A stretch of 64,000 bases of DNA from Erythrobasidium yunnanense (Eukaryota; Basidiomycota; Cystobasidiomycetes; Erythrobasidiales; Erythrobasidiaceae): NCBI GenBank assembly GCA_001600175.1, contig BCJC01000006.1, forward strand, positions 1,670,863 through 1,734,862, read 5' to 3'. Of the stretch, positions 12,171-23,085 are shown one piece after another. Under the pieces are notes generated by a model. That model saw only the letters and a list, made by a program, of their open reading frames with translations, did not search any database and was not told the origin of the DNA. The position numbers and the translations under genes are program-made. How positions within the stretch are numbered: position 1 is the first letter of the stretch; the number at the start of each line of letters is the position of its first letter.

Positions 12171-15100
12171 ATGAGCCCGGGAGAGCTCGATATCCTCGAG
12201 CACCATTTCCGCAATCAGAGCCAGTTTTCGGGGCAGAGTCCAGCGTATAGCGAAGACAGCTTCCTGAAGTATATCCAAAGTCCTCAGGGAGAAGACGCCG
12301 CGAACAGGGCCATTAGTGAATCGCTCAAACCGGGCACCGCCAGCAGCCATTCAGAGCAGTCGAACGGCAGTCAGACCTTCGGCGCAAACAACACAGGAGG
12401 GTCATTAGAAGCTGCATTGGCGGCTCTCGGCGACGCAGGCAGACAGCAGCTTCTCGCAATTCTGCAGCTCGCAAATGGCAATAGCGGTGGAAATGGCAGC
12501 GGAAGCTTACAAAGCGCAGACAACATGTCAACACATGCTAGACATGCTTCTGCCAGCACAGATCTGTCCCAGGCAGCGACAATAGGGCAAAATGCGAAAG
12601 CGTCGGTAGAATTAGGGAGATATCCTCAGCAGAAATCAAGCCTGAAAAGCACATCGAAGCATCACTCTGCACAATCCTCCCCTAAGAACAGTACTGGGCA
12701 GCCTTCTCCTACCTATTTTGCGAACGCTTTTAACCAATATGCAGGAGGTGAAACCGCCCGACAAGGTGGAATCAGCAGGGGCGCACCGAATGGCAGCGCC
12801 AATATGAGTTCTACGTCCGTCCCACCAAGGACGGTTTCGGCTGCGTCTTCAACCCATCCCTCTCCCGCGTCAGCCCCCGTCGCTGTACCTTCCACGATGG
12901 GCGTGTCTGCGTCTCCTTGGAATGGGCAGCAGTCAGTTTTCAGGAGTGATGTAGAGATGCTCAACAGCTTGAGCAATGGCAACTTCGCCCCAGGCTTCCC
13001 GCCGGCGGACGCATCGCAACACCGAAGCCCAGCTTTAGTGCCGGGCACGAGCAGCAGCGCTTTCTACTCAGAGAGTGGGTTCGGCGACGATAATGATGTA
13101 TGTCATCCTACGAGCCTGACTCGAGCTTCATGAGCTAATTCCTATTGGGTCCTCGATCTGCAGTTGCTGTTCACACCCCTCCTTTCGCCTGCTTTGACAG
13201 CTTCGACCCAGCCTGGACCCTCGGTTGGACCTCTGCCAGAGTCATTTGCAAACATGGGCGGAACAGCCTCGGTGAGAGACATGTACTCTACTCAGAGCAA
13301 GTCGACACAACAGCAAGATGCGATGGGGAAGCAGACTTACAACATGCCAACTAATCAGTCGCAAAACTACCTCCCATACAGCCTATCCGAATCTTCCAGT
13401 GCTGGCTTTGCTGCAACTGCATCTGAGCAAGGAATCTCCCCTCTTCATCTCTTCTCGCCCTTGTCTAGCCCTGCAATCCGCCCTCAGCCTGAACATTCTA
13501 CTCTGCTTCGACATGGGCAGGGCATACCGTTGAACGCTTCGCGATCTCCAAAGATCACGAATGGGCAATTACATGGAAGCGGCAACAGCAGTCGGAGCAG
13601 TAACGCTTCATCGAAGTCCAACGGATCCATCAAAGGTGCTTCGCGCAATCATCCAAGAGCCAGACCTTCCCCTATCATCCGACCGGAAGGCTCCAGTATG
13701 AATCACAGCAGACTGCCGTCCAGCACGGGTCCTGTAAATGGCCACCAGTCTCAGCCTTCGTCAAAGAGAAATTCCATATCGAATCAAAGTCAAAGTCAGC
13801 CAGCACAAGCTCATCCGCGGCAGAAGGCGAGTGGAGGCAGTCAGCCCGCACATTCCAGGACTGCGTCGCTTGGGTCAGCTCCAGCTTCGCCAGCCACGGC
13901 GTTTGCTCCCTCTTCGATGTATTCAACCTTCCTGCCGCCCCATCAGCGACAGACTCAACAAGGATTTGCGCCTTCTCCAGGTCAGAGTCGGATGCCCGAC
14001 ACAGGTAGCATTGCGTCAGGTAGCGCAGCCGGCTCAGCCAACATGTTTGACGGGACAAGCATTACCCCCGCCATGGCAGCTGCATTCCTGTCAGGTAACC
14101 TGGCGTATTCGCAGCCTTACGCCCCACATAATGCAGCAGCTGTACAGCAGCAGCAGCAGCAGCAGCAGTTCCTTCATCAACAACAGCAGATTAATGCATA
14201 TACTCATGTGATCAACTCGGGCGTGGGCAGCATGTCAGCACCTCCGTCCAGCGCGCTGGAAGCGAGCGGAGCATATAGCGTTCCAAGTCCCCTCGATCTC
14301 AATAGTATCTTCGGTCTTCTCGGAGCCACCACTTCACAGTCATCACTTCCCTCCCCATCGCATCATGGCGCCCATCAGGTGCCAATGCAGCAGGATGGTC
14401 AACCTCATTCGCAGTTCCCGTCTCCTGCAGCCAACACAGCTTCTTCAGGAAGTGGCAGCCATGAAGACATGTTGTTGGACGATATCAGCAAGCAAACCGA
14501 TCTGGCTCAGGATGATGCATCTGGGCTGCCTCTTGCATTAGCACAATTCTTCAAGCAGCAGTCGTCTGCTTCTACTTCATTCAACGGCAATCTAGATGCG
14601 CAGATTAACGGCAACGCAGGCCCACTTACGCCAGCATCCTTCATGAATCTCCCGTCCAACCAGTATGATCTGCTGGCTGGTCTTATTGCGGATCAGTCCA
14701 AGCTTATTCCAGTAGACCCAAGTGCTGGACAGTATCAACAGATGGACGACAGCGCACTGAAATTAAGCTCGCAATCATATCAGCAGCAGCAGCAAGCAGC
14801 GCAAGGCGGCTCGAAGGCTGCTGGGGAGCCTATGCAGGAGGTGCCGCAAGAGAAGCCTTCGGTGCAAGCTGGCAAAGCAGATGATATCAATCGCACTTCG
14901 CCAGCTTTCAAGGCCGTGCAAGAGCGAGCTGCTGCTGCCCTGGCAGAAAAGGAAGCCAAGGCACTTGCGAAAGGCCGGGGCAAGAAACGCTCGGCTACAG
15001 GAGACGCCGTTCCAGGCAACGTTTCGACGACAGCGGCATCATCGAATACTTCAGGCAGGAAAACTGGCAAGCGAGCTGCCGGCACCGATATGGATCTCGA

Positions 15101-15893
15101 GATCATTGCAGGATTGGGAGGCCGTAGTGGCAACGCATCACTGGAAACCTCGCCAAACCTTCTGCCGACCGACACCAGGAAGTCATCGCATAAGGTGGCG
15201 GAGCAGAGGAGACGTGACTCACTCAAACTCTGCTTTGAGGAGCTTCGCTTCATCTTGCCCCCGCTGACGATGGAAGAGTGTGATGACGAGTTCGTCAGTG
15301 GTATGGGCAAGAGGCCGGGCGAGAACAACGTCGGAGGTCAGAGGGGGAAAGCCAGTGCTGTCGATCCAAAGCACCCTAATAAAGGAGTCTCCAAAGTGGC
15401 ATTGCTTAGGAAAAGCAACGAATGTAAGCCAGCTATTGGTCGCCCAAACCGGATAACTGTTTGTTGACGCTATGCTTTTAACAAAGACGTTACCAAGCTC
15501 CACGAGCGCATCGACAAGCGTGATGCAGCTATAAAGACACTCCGCGAGGAGTTGCGAGCGTGTCGCCTTGCGCTAGGGCAGGGCGTAGAGACAGACGAAG
15601 CTGGACTAGATGCTCTGTCAGCAGTTGATTTCGAAGAGTTGGAAGAAGACTGCGACAATCCGGCTCCCACGTACAAAGTGCATGGTATTGATATACCTGG
15701 AGGGCCTCTGAGCCACATGTACAAGCCATCGCAGCCGAGTATAGCGGAAGATGCGAAAGAAGATGAGTCTGATCATGACAACCAGCATGATCAAGACGAT
15801 GACGAAGAAGAGTACAAGCAGCGGCGAACGAAGCGCACCTCTGTGAGCAAAGCGAGTGTTAGTACGAGGGGCAGCAGACGAGAGAAGGCGTGA
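12171..15893 (+). CDS. Large bHLH transcription factor with polyQ and long loop
   Basis: Three exons join cleanly: 12171-13097, 13164-15423 and 15487-15893, giving about 1197 residues. The first two thirds are Ser/Gln/Pro-rich and disordered, with a CAG/Gln run at about 14145-14168. The DNA-binding domain lies near 15185-15520. The basic region HKVAEQRRRDSLKLCFEELR has the His-Glu-Arg spacing (H, E at +4, R at +8) known to read CACGTG-type E-boxes. Helix 1 ends with FILPPL, then a Gly/Lys-rich loop of more than 40 residues, then helix 2 (KVALLRKSNEYVTKLHERID). The last intron sits inside helix 2. A coiled extension and an acidic, Lys-rich tail follow. It is nuclear by inference. It resembles long-loop fungal bHLH regulators, but I cannot name an ortholog. 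Confidence 0.85.
14142..14170 (+). repeat. CAG triplet run encoding polyglutamine
   Basis: Seven or more consecutive CAG codons inside the bHLH gene encode a glutamine tract. Such tracts are prone to length change by replication slippage. Confidence 0.8.
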
Positions 15894-16147
15894 TAGACGT
15901 AGATTGCAGAGGCTTATGATATGTAGATTGACGAATATAGAGTTTAGTGTGCAATCTGTGCTCTCCATCCTGCTTGTTGTACTCCTTGCAATCCAATTGT
16001 ACAGTGACCAATGGGTCTACAACTACGTCTGAGCGGCTTGAAATTGTTGCAGAATGTGTGAAGTGTTAAAAGTACACTTGCTCTGTGTCGTGCGTGAAAG
16101 TCTATAAGAATGTATTCCTTGCGAGTTACGTACAACAGATCCGTCTG

Positions 16148-17954
16148 TTAACTCATGTTCATGTCTAGCACGACAGTGGTGTGTCCATTCTCGATATTGG
16201 CGCCGCACCAGTAGTAACCTCTGTCGTGCAGAGGCTTCTGCCAATCCGTGCATGGATGCAGCTCTGCGAAGGCTCGAATGTACGACTCGCCCAAAGTCTC
16301 TTCATTCAGCGGCCATTGGCGATAGTCTGATTCAAATCAGTCCTCTAGTGAGACTGAAAATGAGCTTGACGCCTTGACCCGATCTATGAGTTCTTTGATG
16401 CCTCCTTCTATGCTCCTTATAGGCAGACGCTGGCTAGGCTCGCGCTCAAGACGCGTTTTCGGTACGTATTTGCAGCGTGCTCAAAGTACTTGCCTTCCAG
16501 CACCTTCAGATGCAAAGCGGGCACTTGAATCGGAAAGACCTCCATGAAGGTATGAGGAATACCAGCTGGCGCGACTTCGCGAGGTAGCCACAGTGTGCGA
16601 TTCGTGGCTTTTGCAACACTCAGCAGGATCCGTGCTTGTTGCGTTACTTCGGACAGGTTGCCGGTCATGGCTGACGAGGTGATGATCCTGTTCGGAGGTG
16701 ATGAGTAGTAATTGTCAACATCGCCTTTCCAGCCGAATTCGTAGGCGACATGCGGTCTGATGAATCCCCAAACCCCTGTCAGATGGTGGTATACGGCGGT
16801 GCTGCAAAGGAATGATAAGGATTACAGCTCTTGGTAGTTGAGCGTTCTANNTNACGCACTCNTTCTCCCCAGGGNTTAAACCGCCCAAATGCCAGGCTCG
16901 AAAGTCTGCCCAGTTGAGCACCCAGATGGCATAGTCTTTGTGTTCATAATGTTGTCCGGGATGCGAGAATGTCTTGTCCGTTTCGTGGTTGGTGAGGACT
17001 GCCTCGTTCAGCAGATGGTGCGGAACTTGCTGACATGCTTGTTTAGCAACTTCAGCACTCCTGCTATGACAGCTTCACCTACCTGATCCCAAACTCCAGG
17101 CTTGCGCAAGTGTTCCTTCAATGCTCGTTGCCAGAACGTAACAGCGCGGTCGCAGCTCCTCGTGTACATCCATCCGAGGTTCGTGCGGTGTCCGCCATCC
17201 AGTGTGAACTGAATGTCCCATCGTCATCAAGCCTGAGCATACGAGTGAATGGGTTGCTAGACGAGATGCGGCGATGTCAGCAGATCGTCGTATTGGTTGC
17301 GCGAGAAACAAACTCGCCCAGTCAGATAGACATTGCCTTCGAACCAGACGTTCGTCCAACCGCCTCTAGCAAGATCGCGTAATGCATGGAACTTAATCCA
17401 TGGCAGTAGTCCAGTTCTTGAGTACAGCATTTGTCCCGCAAAGAAGCCTTTCGCCCGTCTGAAGTATCCTCCGTAGGCGTACATTCCGCGCTCTTCTGCG
17501 GAGTCCATACACTCCTCGTCAGCGCAGACCAGCACAACCGAGTTATCCAAGGAGAATTCTCGTAGCTTGAGCTGGAAGTTAAGCCACTCCTTTGCGTAGT
17601 TCTTGTCTACCAGAGATACAAATGGCGTTACATGCTTCAGATTAAAATGTTGCGGCAGGAACTCGTTGATTTGACATTCTCACTCCGTTCCATTCTGGAG
17701 TTTACTGACATATACAGGGAGGATATGGATGCAGCCAGCTTGTGATGCCGACTAATTGCTTGAGGACTCTTTTTGAGATCTGGATAGCTGAGCTTGGTGG
17801 GTTCGCCGCTCTTCAACGATGCTGCACTTGCAGCCAAAGAGTAGGATACGACCGTTGCCGCTGTAGGCAGGGCGGACATGGAGGAGAGGGCCATGAAGAC
17901 CAGGGTTCCAGGAAGGCAGGCCGTGGGGAGCGACGCCAATTGTATAGCTAGCAT
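16148..17954 (-). CDS. PF03407-like glycosyltransferase, paralog 2, with altered DxD site
   Basis: The start at 17954 gives a hydrophobic leader (MLAIQLASLPTACLPGTLVF). The luminal domain begins HVTPFVSLVDKNYAKEWLNF, then VLVCADEECMDSAEERGMYA, matching the VLMICMDAQC..SEDRG segment of paralog 3. At the place of the DxD motif the protein reads WTNVWFEGNVYLTG (about 17330-17370), so E-G-N replaces D-x-D. The rest of the fold is present: DIQFTLDGGHRTNLGWMYTR, HYEHKDYAIWVLNWADFRAW, HLTGVWGFIRPHVAYEFGWK, and the AKATNRTLWLPRE segment shared with the paralogs. The last exon encodes NEETLGESYIRAFAELHPC and ends at 16148. Five ambiguous bases fall in the 16850-16875 stretch. It may be an inactive or re-purposed transferase. 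It is divergent from the SGNH gene at 18554. Confidence 0.7.
16850..16875. other. Ambiguous bases (N) in the assembly
   Basis: Five N characters lie within 26 bases, inside an intron or exon edge of the glycosyltransferase gene. They prevent a sure splice call there. Confidence 0.95.
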
Positions 17955-18553
17955 TTTCTACTATATCATTACGATCTATATCTGTAACCCTGTTCTGCAC
18001 ATGCATGCATACCAGCGTCAAGCCGCAGACGATAGCAGACTCGGGCTCCTTTGCCGCATAGATTGGCGATGAGAGGCTTCGTATCGATGGCTTTATCCAG
18101 CTGCTCTCAATTGTACATGTCGCCTCTAGCGCAAACGAGACTATTATTAGTTGCCAATACTCTGCTCATCGTTTATATTATGATATGACATCGAGTGTAG
18201 GACCAGCTTCAGCCACGCCAAATCATCCCAAAGAGGCAGCTCGATAATCATGCTCTGGTGCAGTTACAAGCCATTTTGGGAAAACGAGGCAATCATGGCG
18301 GGCAGGAAGGGAGAGCAGTACTATGCAATAGACTCATATATACGCATCTTTGGAGAGAGTACCGAGCATACAGCAGTGCTTAGCAGGCTGTCCCACTGCT
18401 GTCCAGTCGAATCGCAAGTACTCGAACGAGGATAGCCCTGAAAAGAACAACACAACGACTATCGCTTGGCTTTCTTCATCAAACCATTTATAAACGGCTG
18501 GCTCCTCGGATACTCATACTCGGCCCCAAGTACGGTCTCACCAAGCGTCACCG
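17955..18553. promoter_or_regulatory. Divergent promoter region, glycosyltransferase and SGNH gene
   Basis: The region holds 599 bases between two outward-pointing starts. No coding frame is convincing. A CCATTTATAAACGG stretch near 18484-18497 is TATA-like and lies about 60-70 bases upstream of the SGNH start, so it could serve that gene. Confidence 0.45.
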
Positions 18554-20905
18554 ATGCTTTCGTTCAGGCGGCCTTCTCGGTTTCGAACTGAGCGATTCGC
18601 GAGAAGCCGCCTAAGAAGGATTACTGCATTCTATGCTGGCCTACTTGCCTTGGCAGCGTACGTCTTGATATCTGTATGGCATCACAGGCCAATTGCTGTG
18701 ACTATACCATCCACGTCAGACGCCAGAGCCGCTATCAAAGGATTTCAAGATTGGCGCCTGGCTGGACAGAAGTCTGACAGGACTTCTCCTGATCCATCGC
18801 GATCAGATAGCAAACACCACGAGAGAGCCGCTGCACCTGGATTCGAGGATGCACTCCCTAGCTGTAGAGTTTGGGACTTGCCCAACGATACTCTCACGAA
18901 ACAGTATGGACAGAATAACCTCCGTTTGAGCAGAACGTATGAAGGGAGTGGAACAAGGGTCCGAAAACTGCTGCAAAAGGTTCGCTCAGGTAGACCTATC
19001 AAGATCTCTGTTGTTGGTGGCTCGGTTTCAACGGTATGCTTTCGAGTCTTCCCTGTCTTGAAGAACTCCGCTCAATCGTGCTCCATCATCTGTGTCCGCC
19101 CAGGGTCACGGAGTAGCCTGGCCGTATACCTCCGAAACTTTCATGTTTGTTTCGGTATCTTTGGGGCATTAACGGTTCGATACTAAGTTATTGCTTTATC
19201 AGGTATCTCAGGATACAGCAGTGGTTTCAGGATACATTTCCGCAAAGCGACATCTCTCTCAACAGAGATTCTGCCATTCCAGCTACTACCGCATGGTATT
19301 TCTCGGTCAGTCTACGTCACGGTTGTTCAATCGAGGAGGCTGTATTTGTTGACTACGTTTGGTTTGATTGCTAGTACTGCGTTCTAGAAACCCTCCCTGA
19401 AGACTCGGACCTGGTCCTGATGGAACTGGATATCAATCACCACGACAGCTTCGCAGACTCGCTCAAACAGACAGAAGCACTTTATAGGACCATTCTCTCC
19501 ATGGAAAGTCAGCCAGCTCTGATATACATCAGTGTGTTTGGCCTGATATTGTAGGTTTCGCAAGTCTTGCAGTTTTTTACACGACAACCAGGCTAGATAC
19601 GAATACTGAATTGTATTCTGTTGCTTTCGTGATCGTAGCGAGGACATGACGCACGGCTGGCGACACTCCGCTTTGGTCAGCCAATGGCTGGATGTGGTAT
19701 GTTCAATGAGGCTGTATTTCGACAGTGGACTTGTGGTAGACTCGAAGGCTTCTGACGTCCTCTTCGGTCTCTCTGTGCTACTACACAAATCAAGCCCGAA
19801 ATCAATATCCGGAATTTCTATTTACGACATCTGATGGATAGACCCGAAGAGAAGCCTGTGATATTCAAGAACTGGGCTGATGAGGTGGACACTCGTAGGT
19901 GATACCGTCCTCATGAGTTCATGAACCCAGACTAAAGCATATACTTCTGCCGAACAGGTCACATGAACAAGCAAGGGCACAAAGCAACCGCAGAGTGTGT
20001 CAAGGAGCACCGAGGCAGATTGCATATCTTCCCTTGCTGATACACTCTTTGTACATGGCCATTCTCATCGCCTACAGTATGGTTATTGCGTATCTCCGGG
20101 AACAATTATGTCTACTGGAACGCGATGGACCGTTTGAACAGGAGCCCGACAGTAATATTTGGCCTGGTAACTCCATCACAGTCAATCTGCCTCGAGTCAG
20201 TAGCGGTACCTCTGATTCCGCCTTACAGTTCCGCTTACCTCCGCTTGCTTTTTGTCTGCTTTCACCTATTCCTCATTTCTAAGCTGGGTATGCTTTCTAA
20301 GTGGGACGATACGACCTATATGCCAACTCTGCATCCAGAGTGTGCAAGTATCACATCTACCAAGCATCCATTGCGACCCCTCCGCATGCAAGGTTGGCAA
20401 GCAGTAGACAGAAACGACAAAAAGAGCTTTGAGGCTACTGAGCCAGGAGCCGAAATTGTGAGTTCATGGCTCTGCAGCTGCAGCGTAGTTCTATCGCTGT
20501 CCTTGGCCGGTTGTTGTTTCCATTTCCTGACGGCTTCGCTGGGTGGTGTCGATTCGCAGGACTTCAAAGTCAACGTGAGCGAAGGACGACTGGGAATCTA
20601 TTTCTGGCTATCAAAAGATCCCATGTTTGGCAATGTTGTCTGTTTCGTTGATGGTGATGACCGTCCTGAGAACCTGCGCTGGGTTTTCGGACACAACGCA
20701 AATCATTGGGCCTCCACCTTCGAACATTCTGGCGATCTGTAAGGCTCTCTCCTTCCTTACTCAATACGCAAACACAGCAGATTTCTTATTGTATCTTTTT
20801 CAGATGGACTAACTTGTCCCCGGGCGAGCACATTATGACATGCAGATTAGTAGCCGCTGAAGCAGGAGGCCATGTCTTCAGGATATCTGCTACTATCTTT
20901 CGATA
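18554..20905 (+). CDS. Membrane-anchored SGNH-hydrolase-like protein
   Basis: The start at 18554 encodes a basic tail and a signal anchor (AFYAGLLALAAYVLISVW). A luminal SGNH-like domain follows. KISVVGGSVST joins GHGVAWPYTSETF after the 19035-19104 intron, giving the block I Ser. WFQDTFPQSDISLNRDSAIP follows, and VLMELDIN gives the block III Asn region. After an intron comes a D-T-x-H-M-N-K-Q-G-H segment near 19890-19995 that fits the catalytic Asp/His block V. A C-terminal beta domain follows (GRLGIYFWLSKDPMFGNVVC, LSPGEHIMTCRLVAAEAGGH), ending at 20905. Proteins of this layout are probable esterases or acyltransferases on extracellular glycans. Exons between 19105 and 20300 are only partly resolved. 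The neighbouring glycosyltransferase reads away from it. Confidence 0.7.
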
Positions 20906-23085
20906 ATCATCATAGCCCAACAATTATCCGAGTTGAGCGGTATCTGTCTGCCTGTTTCCTCATAGAAAAGAACAGTATGTGTTATGTCTGATATACTGTC
21001 ATACTGGAGGGTAGAATACCGCAAAGCGTATACACTTTGTCTGTGTCTGGAGGAGGTTACTCGCAGAGATTATTGGGTAGTGATACGTTATTAGCATATC
21101 ATAGAGTCGCTTTTAAGGCCAAGGAAAGGATGCTACTTATTGAGGTGCTCGTCGCGCAAACTGTCTTCTCATGCGAGCCAAAACTAGTATATACTAATGT
21201 ATGTCTATTGTTGTCCTGCGAGAAGATATTGCGAGGAATGGCGGGGCACTACTAGTTGCATGTCTCATGAGCAGGTGCAAGTCAGCTTCTCTACGCTCCA
21301 AACGTGTACAATAGGCAGGCTTTGGGACACGAGCGCGATCAGCTTTTGACACCGAGAGACAAGCCTCGTCAGGAAACACCGTATTCGAAAGATTTTCCGT
21401 CATTTCTTCGCGCTTGGTACTTAGCCCATGAAGGCGTCCAAGCCTCCCTCAAGTTCTAGATAGCGTACTGCCTCCAGTCCAGCTTTGTATGGTCGATACG
21501 TCTAGCCCAAAGCCGCACCCAAGCATAGAGTCTGTCCAGTAGCTTCCGCTGCCGGTTCGCAATACAGGGCCAGACAACTAGGACATGTCGCTAGCGCTCG
21601 CATCTTGAGGAACAGAAATCGAAAGGATTGAGCAAACGCGTGATCACGGCATTGACACTGTTCTGAGCGAGTTGCCTTGGCAGAATGTCCAGTAACAAGT
21701 GCAACTCTGCTTCGCGGAAGGCCAGCGAGTATCGGTCGTCAAAAGTTGGCTGCGAGGTGTTCTGTAGGGCAAGAGGGGTGAGAATCAGGCTTTTGCTAAG
21801 ATGAGCTGCGAGCCACGCTTTAAATTCGCTGGGCAGAGGATACATGCTAATAGCTGCATCAGCAATTAATAGCAAGATGACGAAATCTGTTGTGTATCTA
21901 CATTAACAGGTTCTTCGCTGTATCCTCGGCATCCCAAGCTGCTCCTGCTTCTGCAGGAGCGGCTGCTCCTCCTCGCGCCCTCTTTTTGCATGGTCAACCT
22001 TCCCCTGCGGTATACAGCTCAGCGCGTCGCGGATGTTGAGGTACAATGCCTGCTATAGCGCCTTCGCCAGCTTGGACAGGAAGCGTGCCGCTCAAGCATG
22101 TTTTCACGTCGGCCTGTCATCGTTGGCCGGTGCCTCGCCCGGCAAATGTTGCGACCTATGTCGACAGCAGCACGTATATCGCCAAGTGGGTTGTTCTCGA
22201 GATCAATCCAATCCATATTGCCAGCACATTCTGCGCTTCGCTTTTGTGCCTGGAGGCCCTTTCGGAAACTCTAAAGATTCAGAAAGCTTTTTCGTTTCTC
22301 GTTGCTTGTAATCATTGTTCGAACAAGAGAGTCAGCATATTGCCTGCCATGTCTTGCGCTTTTTAGCCATGATAATGTTGAAGCTGTTTTTGCCGACACG
22401 TTGTTGCTGCTGCTGCTGATACTCAAAATACAGAGGAAAACAGCAGCAGGTCTTTTGCGTCTTCATTGTTCAGACGTGCTGTCCAGTAGCTGATGGCAGT
22501 CTGTGCATGAGAAGGAGCTTGGTGAAAGGCGAGACTCCCCCACTTTACGCGCCGAGCCATAGGGCGAAGCGCGTGGCTATATTGGCGCCGGTCTGCTGTA
22601 CATCTTTCTGCTTGCTGAATTGCCGTGAATAGCAGCCTTTCGAAGTCACATTTTGTACAGCTTAGAGAGACGGTAAAAAATCCTCATGCTTGTGAACAGG
22701 GTTGAGGAAAAAGGCATGTTCGAAAGGTCGGAAAGCCGGTGCGTGGAAGTACTTATGAAATCGCTCATAGTAGATTGCGTTGAAAAGCACTTGCAATACG
22801 TGCGCTGAAGTTCCGCATCTTCTCAAGGAAAGCGTTTCCTGCTTGACTTCCAGAGCAAGCCTATGTAACAATACCTCCTCGGGTGTGGCATTGCCTGTTA
22901 TCGATGCTCCCATACTTCATTCCTGAGTTTATCCGTTCGGCCAGATGACCCTTCTGGCTTCCTCTTACGGTAAAGGGGGCCTCATCCGTCCAGGTGGCAG
23001 TTCAAGCCTGTCCGATATCATGGCAGTACACGTTGATCCATCCTTCTACGCGTACACATCCTGTCAGGGCCCCTGGCCAATGAGA
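20906..23085. other. Long gene-poor stretch with short unassigned open frames
   Basis: About 2.2 kb with no recognised domain. On the minus strand, 21591-21875 encodes a protein-like peptide (PSEFKAWLAAHLSKSLIL, then FREAELHLLLDILPRQL). A second piece at 21194-21403 contains a similar READLHLL segment, and 22662-22913 is open without a known domain. These could be exons of one unknown or decaying minus-strand gene, but I could not join them with credible splice sites. Confidence 0.3.

Noticed and set aside
14780-15328. 182-codon minus-strand open frame inside the bHLH gene
   Set aside because: It is antisense to the coding strand that carries the bHLH domain.
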